Below, piece after piece: positions 25,774 to 36,294 of a stretch of 64,000 nucleotides of DNA (position 1 is its first letter; each line of letters opens with the position of its first letter). The DNA lies in assembly GCF_000004075.3 (NCBI RefSeq), contig NC_026658.2:3410001-3474000 (forward strand), written 5' to 3'. Source of the DNA: Cucumis sativus (lineage: Eukaryota > Streptophyta > Magnoliopsida > Cucurbitales > Cucurbitaceae). Position numbers and translations under genes: made by a program. Under the pieces are notes generated by a model that was given only the letters and a program-made list of their open reading frames with translations, was not told where the DNA came from and made no database searches.

Positions 25774-25944
25774 ATCTCTTCTTAAAAAAAGAATAACAAA
25801 AGATCTACAACATCCATTATATTTTCTTTTCCAGCAAACCTTCTAAATCTTCTCCTTTATCTCTTCTTAAAAAAAAGAATAATAAAAGATCTACAACATC
25901 CATTATATTTTCTTTTCCAGCAAACCTTCTAAATCTTCTCCTTT
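25774..25944. repeat. 85-bp tandem duplication
   Basis: Two adjacent copies (25774-25858 and 25859-25944) start with ATCTCTTCTTAAAAAAA and end with AAATCTTCTCCTTT. They differ by one extra A and one C/T change, so the duplication is recent. A further non-coding AT-rich stretch follows up to the transposon at 27067; it contains no gene that I can recognise. Confidence 0.9.
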
Positions 25945-27058
25945 CTCACAAAAGCTTCATATGATGAACACTAACTTTAGTTGGAAGTGTATAATAGAGC
26001 TTAGAACTCATTGATTCACACTTTAAACGAGAGAGTTTAGTGTATTGAATTCATTTATTTATTATCTGGTGAGTTTCTTATATATATATTATTATTATAC
26101 ATATTTGCTTTTCATTCTGTTGTTTATTTTTGTTCATTATTTTTTCCTTTGCTAATTTATTCTTAAGCTTTGTTCTCCATACACTTATCTTTATTTCCAT
26201 TATATTTAGCATTTTTTACATATTTAATTATCGTTTTCACTTCATAGCATTTATTATTGTTTCTTTAGTATTTTCTCTTTTTTATGTTATTTAATATTAT
26301 ATTTTTCCTTCGTATTTGTATTTGTTTATTTTTGTTATTCTTATTTCTTCATTTTGTTTCTCTTATAATTGCTTATTATCTTATTTCTATGTTTTTCTTT
26401 CTCTTATAATAAATTTATTTGTTTATGTACATTGTTTATATTTTTTTTAACTATTATTTGTTCTTCTTTTTTTCTTCTTTTTCTAGTAATTTTGTTTCAT
26501 ATTTTATTCTACTTATAGATTATTGTTTATTTTACAATACATATATGCTTATTTAAATATTTGTGTGTTGTTTTATGATTCATTTAATATATTATTGCTA
26601 ATAGTTTATTTAGTTTTTTTAAAATACTTTCGATTTTTTTATAAAAAAATTGACGAAGGAATTTAGAAAATTTGGAAGTCCGATTTCTTAGAATTCTTGA
26701 GGTGAGAAGTTGATTCTTTGGAAGTCCGAGATCGATGTGTAATATTTTTTTATAAAAATCTCAACATGTTATTTTATGTTTCTATAATGTATTATGATGT
26801 TTTTTTACTCTGGTTGTTACTTATCCGACATTTCTATTAAGCCTCACTTTGTTTCCTATTTAAAAATTTCAAACTCTTTCTAATTAAAATTTTGAATGTT
26901 CTAAAATTCTTCCAATTTAAAATTCTGTATGATTTCAAACAAAGATTTTTTTTAATCATTTATAAATTTTTTCTTTAAAGATATTTTTTTTTAATGTTTT
27001 GTCAAACATTCAAAATTTAATCTATGATTTTATAAGGTATCTTAATCGATATTTTCTG

Positions 27059-27644
27059 ATAACTTACAAATGTGTAAGAATATGGGTTGAACTTGAATAA
27101 CCTAAGTACCCAACCCATATTATAAGGGTTGGGTTAAAATGTGGGTTGAGTTGAGTTAAAAAAAGAAAATTCGGGTTGGATTGAGTCTCGAGTTGGAAGG
27201 TTGAAAAATTTGGGTCAACCAAACCCAAATTAATATAGTGTATAGATATATAATGTAATTAAGTCTTCCTCCCTCTTCAATTTTCATCCCACCGCGCCCT
27301 GCTCACCCTTCTTCACTGTGTTTGATTCTTCTCTTCCATCTCACCTCAGTTTTCGGTCTTCTCCCTCACAATCTCGCCGTCCACCTCCGTTTTCGATGAT
27401 CAATCTTTCCCTCTTCGCTCTCCCTCTTCGGTCTTCTCCCTCGCAATCGTGCCGTCCACTTCCGTTTTTGTTAGAAAGTAGAAATAGAAAAAAAAAAACA
27501 CAACTTGACAACCCAACCCATATTTTACCGGTTGGGTTGAAAACTAAACTCGGGTTATTTGGGTTGCCAACTCATACAACCCGAAAATATGGGTTGGGTT
27601 GAGAATGTCTTCCAACCGAACCCAATTACACCTATAATAACTTA
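27059..27644. mobile_element. Non-autonomous hAT-like transposon with 8-bp target duplication
   Basis: The direct repeat ATAACTTA (27059-27066 and 27637-27644) brackets a 570-bp element. Its ends are imperfect inverted repeats: a TGTAA plus TGGGTT pattern on the left against TAGGTGTAATTGGGTT read from the right. Both subterminal zones are packed with GGGTTGGGTT/AACCCAACCC words in both orientations, the clustered subterminal motif typical of hAT elements as transposase sites. An 8-bp duplication is the hAT hallmark. The centre (about 27265-27480) is much richer in C and G than the window and contains an internal direct repeat. There is no transposase, so the element is non-autonomous. Confidence 0.75.
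27353..27468 (+). repeat. Direct repeat inside the hAT-like element
   Basis: A 42-bp sequence beginning TTCGGTCTTCTCCCTC occurs at 27353-27394 and 27427-27468 with a few substitutions (period 74). It lies in a C-rich block that resembles a plant gene leader or first exon rather than the surrounding AT-rich DNA, so the element may carry a captured gene fragment that was then duplicated. Confidence 0.75.
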
Positions 27645-28019
27645 CGCCGTTTTCCTTAAACAAAATCCTACAAAATTTAGTAAATTTGGAAGTCTAATTT
27701 TTTAGAACTCTTGAGGTGAAAGATCACATCTTTGATAGTCCAAGATTTGATCCCAAGAAAAAATTATTTTAATTAATGTTTTTTTATATATAAAAAAAAA
27801 TAATCTCTTGATTAGAAGGCTATTCCTATGACGGATTTGAGAAACTGTACTAATTTTTCACTTTCTTAAGGTGAGAAAATTTCTTAAATATAGTCCAATT
27901 GATGGAATGCTCCCAACTTATTTTATGCGATCATTGCTTCAAATATTGTAGTAGTGAGGGGTAAAATAAGACATTAATTTTAAAATAAATTAAAGAATAT
28001 TTTCAATTCATGATTTGAA

Positions 28020-28270
28020 AATTGACCATCATTTTTAAACGGGTGTTGTGAGGTGCTAACACCTTCCTCACACCCGAAAAACTCCAAACTCAACTTTAGT
28101 TTTGGCCGACCATTTCTTTATGATTTTATTTAAAAATTATTTACTGAATTTGGATGCCCAAAGCACACTGTAAAAAAGATTGGTGGCAACTCCTTTTTAA
28201 GGATGTTGGTAGCTTTGCCTTGTCTGGAACACGTGGCTACAATCGATATTTGGTTCAAGATCTTGTATAA
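28020..28270 (+). mobile_element. Probable LTR remnant of a Ty3/gypsy element (Tat/Ogre type)
   Basis: The stretch AGGTGCTAACACCTTCCTCA followed shortly by CCGAAAAACTCC, and then GGTGGCAACTCCTTTTT about 100 bases on, resembles the conserved LTR-end and pre-primer-site text of plant Tat/Ogre Ty3 elements (typically GGTGCTAACACCTTCC, CGACTCCCGA and TGGTGGCGACTCC). No coding domains, second LTR or primer-binding site were seen. This is recognition from memory of the family pattern; a database search is needed to confirm it. Confidence 0.45.
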
Positions 28271-28324
28271 CTATAAAAAATCTATTTATTTTTTTTTCAA
28301 ACAGAATTATCAAAAGTACTTAAT

Positions 28325-28560
28325 CTAATCTTACAAAAAATCGTTTAGATTTGGATAGATAAATCTAAAACAAAAAAAACCGTTTAGATCTAGTAGCTAA
28401 ATCTAAAAAAATTGTTACCCAAATTTAAACGACAAAATCTTATTGATGTTTGAAAAAATAAATAGTTTAAAAGCCAAATTTAAACAATAAAGTATGAAAG
28501 AATAACCAATCCTATCAAAAAAATCTTGAAAAAAAAACAATAACCAAATCTAAATGATAT
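28325..28560. repeat. Cluster of CCAAATCTAAACG-type motifs
   Basis: At least seven variants of AAATCTAAA or its complement (for example CGTTTAGATTTGG, CGTTTAGATCTAG, CCAAATTTAAACG, CCAAATCTAAATG) occur in both orientations within about 235 bases. Clusters like this are typical of subterminal regions of non-autonomous DNA transposons. No ends or target duplications could be defined. Confidence 0.5.
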
Positions 28561-31500
28561 TTTATATAGGACGTGCTAGTTGGTGGAGACATTTTTTTGG
28601 TATTTTTGATTGGGTGGAGCTTTTTCTCGTTTTTGAAATGGTCATGTATAAATATTTTTACCCTTGGTTATATTTGTGAAAAAACGATTCACTATATATA
28701 AAATTTTGGAATATATATATGTAATGATTTCCTAAAACATAGGTACGGGAAAAGGTAGACATTTTTAATTTTTCTTCTATTTTCTTTTATTATTATTATT
28801 ATTATTTAATTTATGGAATTTTAATAATGTTGGATGATGTTCATGATTCATTGTTTTTGAATCATTGTGGGTTTGGTCAGAAAGATTGCATTTATATATC
28901 AAATAAGGTTCTGATACTAATTTATTTGATTTCCGAATATTATTTTCACATATGCTCTCTTCCCCTTTAGGCTTTATATATGATATCAATTTCATCTCTT
29001 TTCTGATTTTTATTTCTTTCTTTATTACCCAACACTATAAACAAAGTTCATACCAATATTACTAACTTAAATAAGCTTACTTTCACGACTAATTTAGTTT
29101 TTATATTTGTATCTTTGTGTTCAATAAATTTTGTTTTTGAAAATGGTTGCATGCATGCATGAAAAATAAATAATTGATGACAAATATTTTAAAAATAATT
29201 TAGAGGGTTAGTAAAATAAAATTGAGTTGATCATAGAGGTAGATATGTTGAATTAAAAGATGTATAGCAATTTGATCCCTTGCGTGTAGTTGACTTCAAA
29301 AGTACTTCTCAATAGTAAAGGAATCTACCCTTATCACCCACTCGATGAGTCAATCTCTTCCAGCTTAATTCAACAAAAAGAAAAAAAGAAAAGGAGTATG
29401 AGGTTGATATACTTTTTTCCATTTCAAAGAAAATAAAAAGCAAAATTAAGAGACTTATACACCTTTTTTTAACTTTCTCCTTTTCAACGTGTTATGTTCA
29501 TGGGTGTGTGTTGTTCCTTAACACACGTTGTTTCAACCACGAAAGTGAGAATAAACTTGATCACATGTTTGTAATATTTTCTTTTTTGAGTTTGTGAAAG
29601 TTTCTGTGTTTTTACACTCTCGTTTCATTTAAATGTTTTGAATATGTTATCTAATGTTATAAACAACTAAGTATGAGAGTTTAGAGAAGAATACTATATA
29701 ATAAACCTCTAACCCTAGTTGACCTCGTTTTGTATTATGAAATTATTCTCTTTAATAAAATTATTCTCATTTGCTCTATAGATCACCTAGCTAATATACA
29801 TAATCTTAATGAATCACATATATTTGTTCGTCGATATTTCTCTTTCGTTTATTTTTATTATTTACTCGTTGATTTTGTAACATGTTTGTTCTGTACGCGA
29901 TCTATTTCTCTATTTTTTTCTGCATATAAAAGAAATGTCGTACCATACAGAGGTTATCATGTTAATGAAGCTTTTAGCAATTCAAGAAAAAAAAAAAAGA
30001 TATTTCATCCTACCATATGAATTAAGTTCTAACTTTTAACAAATAAAATATGATTTTTTTACTTAAAATGGAAGATTAAATCCTAGCTGGATTGGGTTCT
30101 TTATTTAAATACTTATGATAAAATTTGTTTAAAATAAACTGTAAAAAGGGTTTAAAAAACTATCTTGAGTTGGTTGTCAATTACTTTATTTATTTTTTCT
30201 TAAAAAAAAACTCATTCTCAAAATTAAAAACTAAAAAAGTTAAGTTAAACTTAAGCGCATCATAAATCAATACACATACAATGATCTCATTGACTAAATT
30301 ATTCCATCCATCTAAAAGTTTTGACATTGTGAGCACCATTTTTACAATTCAACATTTTAGAACATAAAAAGATATATGTATATACTCTATATATAAAAGA
30401 AATAATTAAATAATTCACTCAATTTCATGCAACCAAAAAGCAATTTTTATTTCTCTTTTCCATACGCGTTTGGATTCTTTTAGAGTGTTCATACTTTTTC
30501 TCAAGAAAGCGATTGCCTTTTAACATTGTTAAAAAAAATTAAAAATTGAAATCAAGCCAATCAAACACCTAATATATCATTATTATTATTCTTACAAACA
30601 AACCCCTTAATTAATAATGAAAAATTTGAAGAAACAAAAACGATCTGCTTTGAAGAAATAAATATAAATGGTAGAAAAAGGACCCAAAAACATAGCTTTT
30701 TAAAATAGTTAGGGGTTTAACTTTCTATTAAAGTCGCAATAATGGCATAGAAAAAAGACAGAAAAAGAAAAAGAGAGAGAGAAAGAAAGAAAGGATGGGG
30801 GAAGAAAAAGAAAGGATGAAAGTTGAATATATGGTGGGTTTGGGGTTTGCTTTTGAGTAAGTAATTTTGAAAAATAGATGGATTTGGCAATCACAAATTG
30901 CTCTCTCACCCAATTCGAACATATTCCCTTCCCATGATCTCCTTTTTACATTAACTATTCAAAAAAAAAAAAAAAGAAATACAAAATATCATTCTTTATT
31001 TTATCATACTTTTAATAATTTATAAATTTAGTTGGTTAAAGTTTTTTGTTTTCAAAAAAATTGAGTTAATCATAACAATAATTTGCCCATGGGAAAAAAC
31101 AGGTTATGAGAACATGTTTTCTAAATTTAAAGTGAAGATGCTAATTAATTAAATAACAAAAATATATTGGAACATAGTAGACTAAGGGTGTGGTGTAATA
31201 GAATGGTTACAAACACAAGAGGGGACTAAATTAGTAAGTAATGTAATAAATAAGTTAGGTGTGGAGTAATAGAAGGGGTAGTAGCATCTTCAAGTTCAAA
31301 TGGTATAGCAAAAAATGGTGACCCATTTGGGACCCATCATGTGGTCAACCGATGGCCGACTCACAACAAAAGTTCTCGTCACCATTCTCCATCTTTTAAC
31401 ATTTGGGACTACGTGACTCAATCATTCTCTCTTCTTCTTACCTTTTAGTTTGTATTTCCTCGTTCTAATTTTAGGACTATATATCGTTCTAACATCCTCT

Positions 31501-32635
31501 TCATGCGTCATTCCTATTTTGCTCGTGAAAGTGTCATCGTGTTTTCTCAACTTCACTCGTTCTTGTGTGTCAACCATCGAATTATGTAACTTTTTTTGAT
31601 ATTACGGTTGTCATGATCGAGGGATTCTATATGTTGGAGTTATATAGGTCTTCTTATTTCAAGATGTTGGGTTTGGTAGGTGTAGAGAGGGCTTTGTGGT
31701 GAACTTCACCTTATGATAAATTAGAAATTGACGCCAATGGTTTGGTAGAAAATTGAGATGTGTTAGAGAGCCTCCTTTTTAATTTGTGTTCTTGACGACT
31801 CTTTTCCTTCTCCCTCTCTCATTTGTCGTCACTAAGCCTGTGATGCAAAAAAGTTGAATGATAATGGTAGCTTTTTGTTGAAAAAGTGTGGTCCGCGTAG
31901 TCTTGGGTGGAATATTTGGGATGATAAAAGAAAGTACATAGTTATAAATCTACCAGGGAAGAGTTTTGGGCATCAAGACTTACCTATTTTATGGATGGTT
32001 TAATCATGACATAGTGTGACCAAAAACAACTCACACATCACTTACTATTGGACTATTGTAGAATATTAAGTGATTTAGGGTTTCATTTAGTAACCATTTC
32101 ATTTTTTATGTTTTGGTTTTTGAAAATGAAGTTATTTTTCTTCAGTTTTTACTATCTACCAAAAATGAAATTTATTTGAATGTAAGTGATAAAATAAGAT
32201 CACATATTTCAATGATGAGTATGGAACATTTTTTAATAAAAAGCTCCAAAAGTAAAGTGTTTCCCCTGATCCCTATAATTTAAGTCTTTTATGTATTATG
32301 TGAAAAGTATTTTGGCCAAGAGACCCAACTAACTTTTGAAACAACAAAAATTATGATTTCATGAACCAACCACTTTTGAAAAAACATGCTAAACTAACCA
32401 TTAACCAAAGTTTTTAATTAAGCTCAAGATATTAAAACATACTTCAAAAGTTTTTTTTTTCTTTCCTAAAAATACATATTTAAAATACAGTAAAATATCT
32501 AATTATCTATTTCCACCAATTATACTATTTTGAATATATTAAAAATCTTATATTAAAAGAAATTAGTTATAGAGGAGAAGGATGGGGATAACAATGAATG
32601 AGAAAGTTAAGTGGTAGGATTAATTAGTTAATGGA
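28561..32635. other. Non-coding stretch in duplication unit B, no gene seen
   Basis: No coding region could be recognised. A short TTA microsatellite lies near 28785-28806. The piece from about 31320 to 32000 is less AT-rich than its surroundings and may be an old insertion or a decayed gene, but its open frames are short and broken and match no family I know. Confidence 0.45.
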
Positions 32636-32639
32636 ATAA

Positions 32640-32930
32640 AAGTGAAAAAAAGAAGAAGAGTGAAGACAAGGGGAATCCCCTTTTGTTTTGGATGATTAAA
32701 TTCACACATAGCTACAAGTATCCCCAACTCTTAAAGTTGGCAATGATGGCTCTTTTGGCTATGCCTTTTTTTTTTTTTTTTTTTAGGGATAAGTAAAAAA
32801 AAAAAGTTGTTGTTTTATAACTTGTAGTGGTGTTTTGTAGGGTCAAGTGTTTTTGCCCCCATCTACCTTTACCACACTTTATTGCTCAACTTTCTCATCT
32901 TTAATTTTACTACTTTCTTTTCATATAATA
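32640..32930 (+). repeat. Duplicated non-coding block iii, unit B copy (conserved upstream element)
   Basis: Counterpart of 15165-15450. Insertions of poly-T (about 32766-32784) and of a TGGTGTTTTGTAG word separate otherwise near-identical words. It lies about 0.7-1.0 kb upstream of the second GRAS gene. Conservation here with divergence on both sides suggests selection, but recent duplication with unequal decay cannot be excluded. Confidence 0.8.
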
Positions 32931-33393
32931 TGTGTATGATATGGCATGCTCTCATAATTTTATGTGCATGGATGTCAAATATAACCCTAATAATGTATAA
33001 TGGTTTTTTTTTTTTTTTTTTTAATTTTCTCCTTTTTTTTGGAGCTATTTTCCCCCTTTTACTTTTACTTTTGTTTATGATATTGTGGGAGTGGAATTCT
33101 TATCCCAACTTTAATAGATGAAACTAAAGAGGTGTGTTTGGGTGTTGAGTTAGTTGATTAGAGTATGAGTTTGGATAGAAAATAGTAAAAAGATTTGAAA
33201 GAGTGGATGAATTAGAAATAATAAAGATTGGAACATATTTCATGAAAAAATAGCAATTTAGAATCATAATATATGTTAGAAGTAATTGTATGGTTGTAAT
33301 AGTTGAATTTGTATTCAAAATTGTATGATGAAGGTGTTGACACTGGTAGAGATAAAAAGTGGTCTTTTTTCCTTCCAATAAAGAAGAAGGAAA

Positions 33394-33460
33394 GGATGGT
33401 GGGACAGTTCCATTTTCCAAAGAGGATCCTTTAATATGGCCATGCCTTTTTGGCATGCAT
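33394..33460 (+). promoter_or_regulatory. Conserved proximal promoter block iv of SCL15-like gene B, with RY motif
   Basis: Counterpart of 17931-18000. GGGACAGTTCCATTTTCCAA is followed by a perfect CATGCC-TTTTT-GGCATG hairpin. CATGCAT at 33454-33460 is a complete RY motif, the site bound by B3 regulators of seed genes (ABI3, FUS3, LEC2). Copy A has lost it. Binding is inferred from the motif only. Confidence 0.6.
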
Positions 33461-33557
33461 TTAACTACACATGAAACCCCAAAGATAAAACCACTCCCTC
33501 CCTCCTCTTCTACTCCATTTCCATGAACTCTCTTTCTTCCTAAACTCACTCCAATCA

Positions 33558-33565
33558 TATATATT
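33558..33565 (+). promoter_or_regulatory. Candidate TATA box of SCL15-like gene B
   Basis: TATATATT lies 68 bases before the start codon. With the usual distance of about 30 bases to the cap site, this would leave a leader of about 40 bases. AT-rich surroundings make chance matches likely. Confidence 0.35.
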
Positions 33566-33632
33566 CATCTTCAAGAAACCACAATCACACAGAGAGAAGA
33601 AACTTAACAAAACTCTTCTTAGCTAATTAGCT

Positions 33633-35231
33633 ATGAGAGTTCCTGTTTCCAACAACCAATTATCCTTACCCTCTTCTAATCCTAACCCAAACCCTAAACT
33701 CCATTCCTCTCCTTCTACCATCGCCTTCAACACTCCCACCACTATCACCACCGCCTCCTCCACTACCTGTTACGAGCCCACCTCCGTCCTTGATCTCCGC
33801 CGCAGCCCTAGCCCCGTGGCGCCCGACAACCCCCTCTCCTCCGCCGATGACCGCCACAACAACCATCCTCTAGATTGGGATGAACAAGCTCTTCATAATT
33901 TGGATTGGGACTCCATCATGGGTGACTTGGGCTTACATGATGATTCCAATTCTTCTCTAAAAAACAACACTAATCATGATCATGTTCCTCACTTCCCTGA
34001 ATTTCTCCATTCCCAATCCTTGGATCATACCTCCCACCTTCTTCCCCCTGATTTCTTCCTCTCTGAGCCCTTCTCAAATCACCCCCCCACCGTCCTCCAA
34101 TCCTTCAATTCCTTCAATCCCAACAACCCATCTCTCGATTTCCTCGAAGATCTCATCGCCGCTGCCGATTGCTTCGATTCCAATGATTTCCAACTCGCTC
34201 ATGTGATATTGGAACGGCTCAATCAACGCCTTCAATCCACTTCCTCCACCAACCCTCTTCACCGGGCTGCCTTTTTCTTCAAAGAAGCTCTTCAATCTCT
34301 CCTTTCTCCCTCTCCCAATCGCCATAATCGCCTCTCTTCCTGGCCCGATATCGTCCATACCATCAAAGCTTACAAGGCCTTCTCTGTTATTTCTCCGATC
34401 CCCATGTTTTCTCACTTCACCACCAATCAAGCCCTTCTCGAAGCTCTCAACGCTTCCTCAATCATTCATATTATTGATTTCGATATCGGATTTGGTGGGC
34501 AGTACGCATCTTTCATGAAAGAGATCGTCGAAAAAGCAGAGTCTAGGAATGTTGTTCTTCTTAGGATTACTGCAGTGGTGCCGGAGGAATTTGCGATTGA
34601 GAGTAGGTTGATCAGGGAGAACCTCTGCCAATTCGCCCAGGATTTAAAAATTCGATTTCATATAGATCTCGTCCCGCTTCGAACTTTCCAGACGTTGTCT
34701 TTCAAATCGGTGAAATTCATGGAAGGAGAGAAGTCGGCGATTCTGTTAAGTCCGACCATCTTTTCCCGTCTTGGGAGTATAAATAGCGTAGCCTCTTTTC
34801 TTGGCGACGTGCGGCGGGTGTCGCCGTGTGTGGTCGTGTTCGTCGACGGTGACGGGTGGTCGGACTCCGGCGCAACGTCGTTCAAGAGAAATTTGATGGA
34901 TAGTCTAGAGTTTTACGCACTTATGTTGGAGTCGTTGGACGCGGCGGGGGCTAGCGGTGAGTGGGTGAGGAGGATTGAAACGTTCGTAGTCCGGCCGAAA
35001 ATAGTGGCGGCAGTTGAAGGGGCGGGAAGAATGGCGGCACCGCCGTGGAGAGAGGTGTTCCATGGGGCCGGGATGAAACCGGTGGCGTTGAGTCAGTTTG
35101 CAGACTTTCAAGCGGAGTGCTTACTTGGGAAAATACAAGTTCGAGGGTTCCAAATAGGGAAACGAAATGCTGAGCTGGTGCTGTGTTGGCATGAGAGGCC
35201 TCTAGTGGCCACGTCGGCATGGAGGTGCTAA
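33633..35231 (+). CDS. GRAS transcription regulator, SCL15/HAM4-like, copy B (532 aa)
   Basis: A single-exon tandem paralogue of the gene at 18186, with the same start context (TAGCTATGAGAGTTCCTGTT) and very high similarity throughout. Same clade motifs: EPTSVLDLRRSPSP (about 49-62), HPLDWDEQALHNLDWDSIM, LHRI with ILERLNQRLQS, HIIDFDIGFGGQYASF, and a terminal SAW motif. It has a Ser/Thr/Pro-rich insertion (about residues 23-46) that copy A lacks, and ends SAWRC where copy A ends SAWRFKC. Both reading frames are intact, with differences spread across the N-terminus and helical repeats, so both copies are probably functional. Expected role: nuclear HAM-type regulator of meristem or vascular stem cells. 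The HD-Zip I gene ends about 1.1 kb downstream in convergent orientation. Confidence 0.93.
   Translation: MRVPVSNNQLSLPSSNPNPNPKLHSSPSTIAFNTPTTITTASSTTCYEPTSVLDLRRSPSPVAPDNPLSSADDRHNNHPLDWDEQALHNLDWDSIMGDLGLHDDSNSSLKNNTNHDHVPHFPEFLHSQSLDHTSHLLPPDFFLSEPFSNHPPTVLQSFNSFNPNNPSLDFLEDLIAAADCFDSNDFQLAHVILERLNQRLQSTSSTNPLHRAAFFFKEALQSLLSPSPNRHNRLSSWPDIVHTIKAYKAFSVISPIPMFSHFTTNQALLEALNASSIIHIIDFDIGFGGQYASFMKEIVEKAESRNVVLLRITAVVPEEFAIESRLIRENLCQFAQDLKIRFHIDLVPLRTFQTLSFKSVKFMEGEKSAILLSPTIFSRLGSINSVASFLGDVRRVSPCVVVFVDGDGWSDSGATSFKRNLMDSLEFYALMLESLDAAGASGEWVRRIETFVVRPKIVAAVEGAGRMAAPPWREVFHGAGMKPVALSQFADFQAECLLGKIQVRGFQIGKRNAELVLCWHERPLVATSAWRC
34202..34222 (+). promoter_or_regulatory. Near-match to a miR171b/c target site, copy B
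   Basis: TGTGATATTGG-AACGGCTCAA differs from the perfect complement of miR171b/c at two places: a G:U pair opposite the last miRNA base, and one mismatch opposite position 10, next to the normal cut site. The seed region is fully paired, unlike copy A. Against miR171a there are two central mismatches (positions 12-13). Type I HAM genes such as Arabidopsis HAM4 lack a working site, so this may be a relic maintained only by the protein code (VILERLN). Confidence 0.5.
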
Positions 35232-36294
35232 CGGTTAAGAAAGAATGAAAGAAAGATTCAACCAATAATCAAATTTTATTATTATAATCATCATAAAAAT
35301 TGGGGTTAGGGGGTTGGATTTTTTACTTAAATACTATATATATATATATAATATAATATATTATATAGGGACGTACATAAAATCGTATGTATCCCTTTTG
35401 GAATTAATATAAATTCCATTTTGTTTTTTCTAACTGCCTCATGCATATTTCAATTATGGTTTTTATCTCTCTTTTAACCATCTAAATGACTACCAATTGT
35501 TTTCTCTAAAGAAGAATACCAAATTGTTAATGATCATTCTTTTTCTTTTTAATTATTTCATTTAGATTGTCTTTCCATTATCAATTTAGGCTCGTTTCCA
35601 AGATTTTATGTTATTTTTCTTCTTTTTATGCCTTCCAAGTTTATCTTTATAGAGATGTTCTTCTCCATAAAAGAGATATCGATATCTTAGATACGAACAC
35701 CAATACATTGTATAAAATGAAAATAACTATAATAAAAAAAAAACCAAAATGGAACAATTCCATATACTTTCTTTAACACTTGTTTACTTCTTTACTAATG
35801 GTACACTTTGAAGATTCATTAGATTTACTTTTTTTTTTCTTTTTATGTATTAACGAATAGAGAATTAACCATCCTTAAGCTACAACCAAACAAAACCTTA
35901 GCGAGTCCAATCATGTGTAGATAGATGTATGAGCCTTCAACGAATATATGAGAATGATACATCTCGACTTGGTGCAAATATGAAGAATACAACATATCAC
36001 ATCACATCTCTTTACATATTTATAAACATATGAATAAGACATAAACCGTCAAAATGAACAAAACAAGATCTTGTATCAAATAAAGAGAAGGCAATCTCGT
36101 TCTCAGCTAATATTTTTGAATTAAGGAAATTTGAATATTATTATAAATTATCTAACACTCAGAAAAGGAAATTTGAATTAAGGATTTACACTAAGTTGAT
36201 AAAGATTTCTACAGAGGAAGAAGAAGAGCAATAAAACATTTTTTTTTTCTTTATAATACATTAAAGAGAAGGAGGGAAGAATTAAATAGGAATA
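35232..36294. other. Convergent intergenic region between SCL15-like B and the HD-Zip gene
   Basis: About 1.06 kb that must contain both 3' leaders. An (AT)n-type run lies near 35334-35365. No further gene is seen. Confidence 0.6.

Noticed and set aside
27318..27602. Open frame of 94 codons within the hAT-like element
   Set aside because: It runs across a direct repeat and into the subterminal arm, so it is not a credible protein; kept only as a possible captured fragment.
33124..33558. Antisense open frame of 144 codons before the second GRAS gene
   Set aside because: It covers the promoter block shared with copy A, matches no family, and has no counterpart in copy A.
34074..34430. Antisense frames inside both GRAS genes (also 18552-18827, 34951-35265)
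   Set aside because: They arise from codon bias of the real genes; the sense strand shows clear GRAS motifs.
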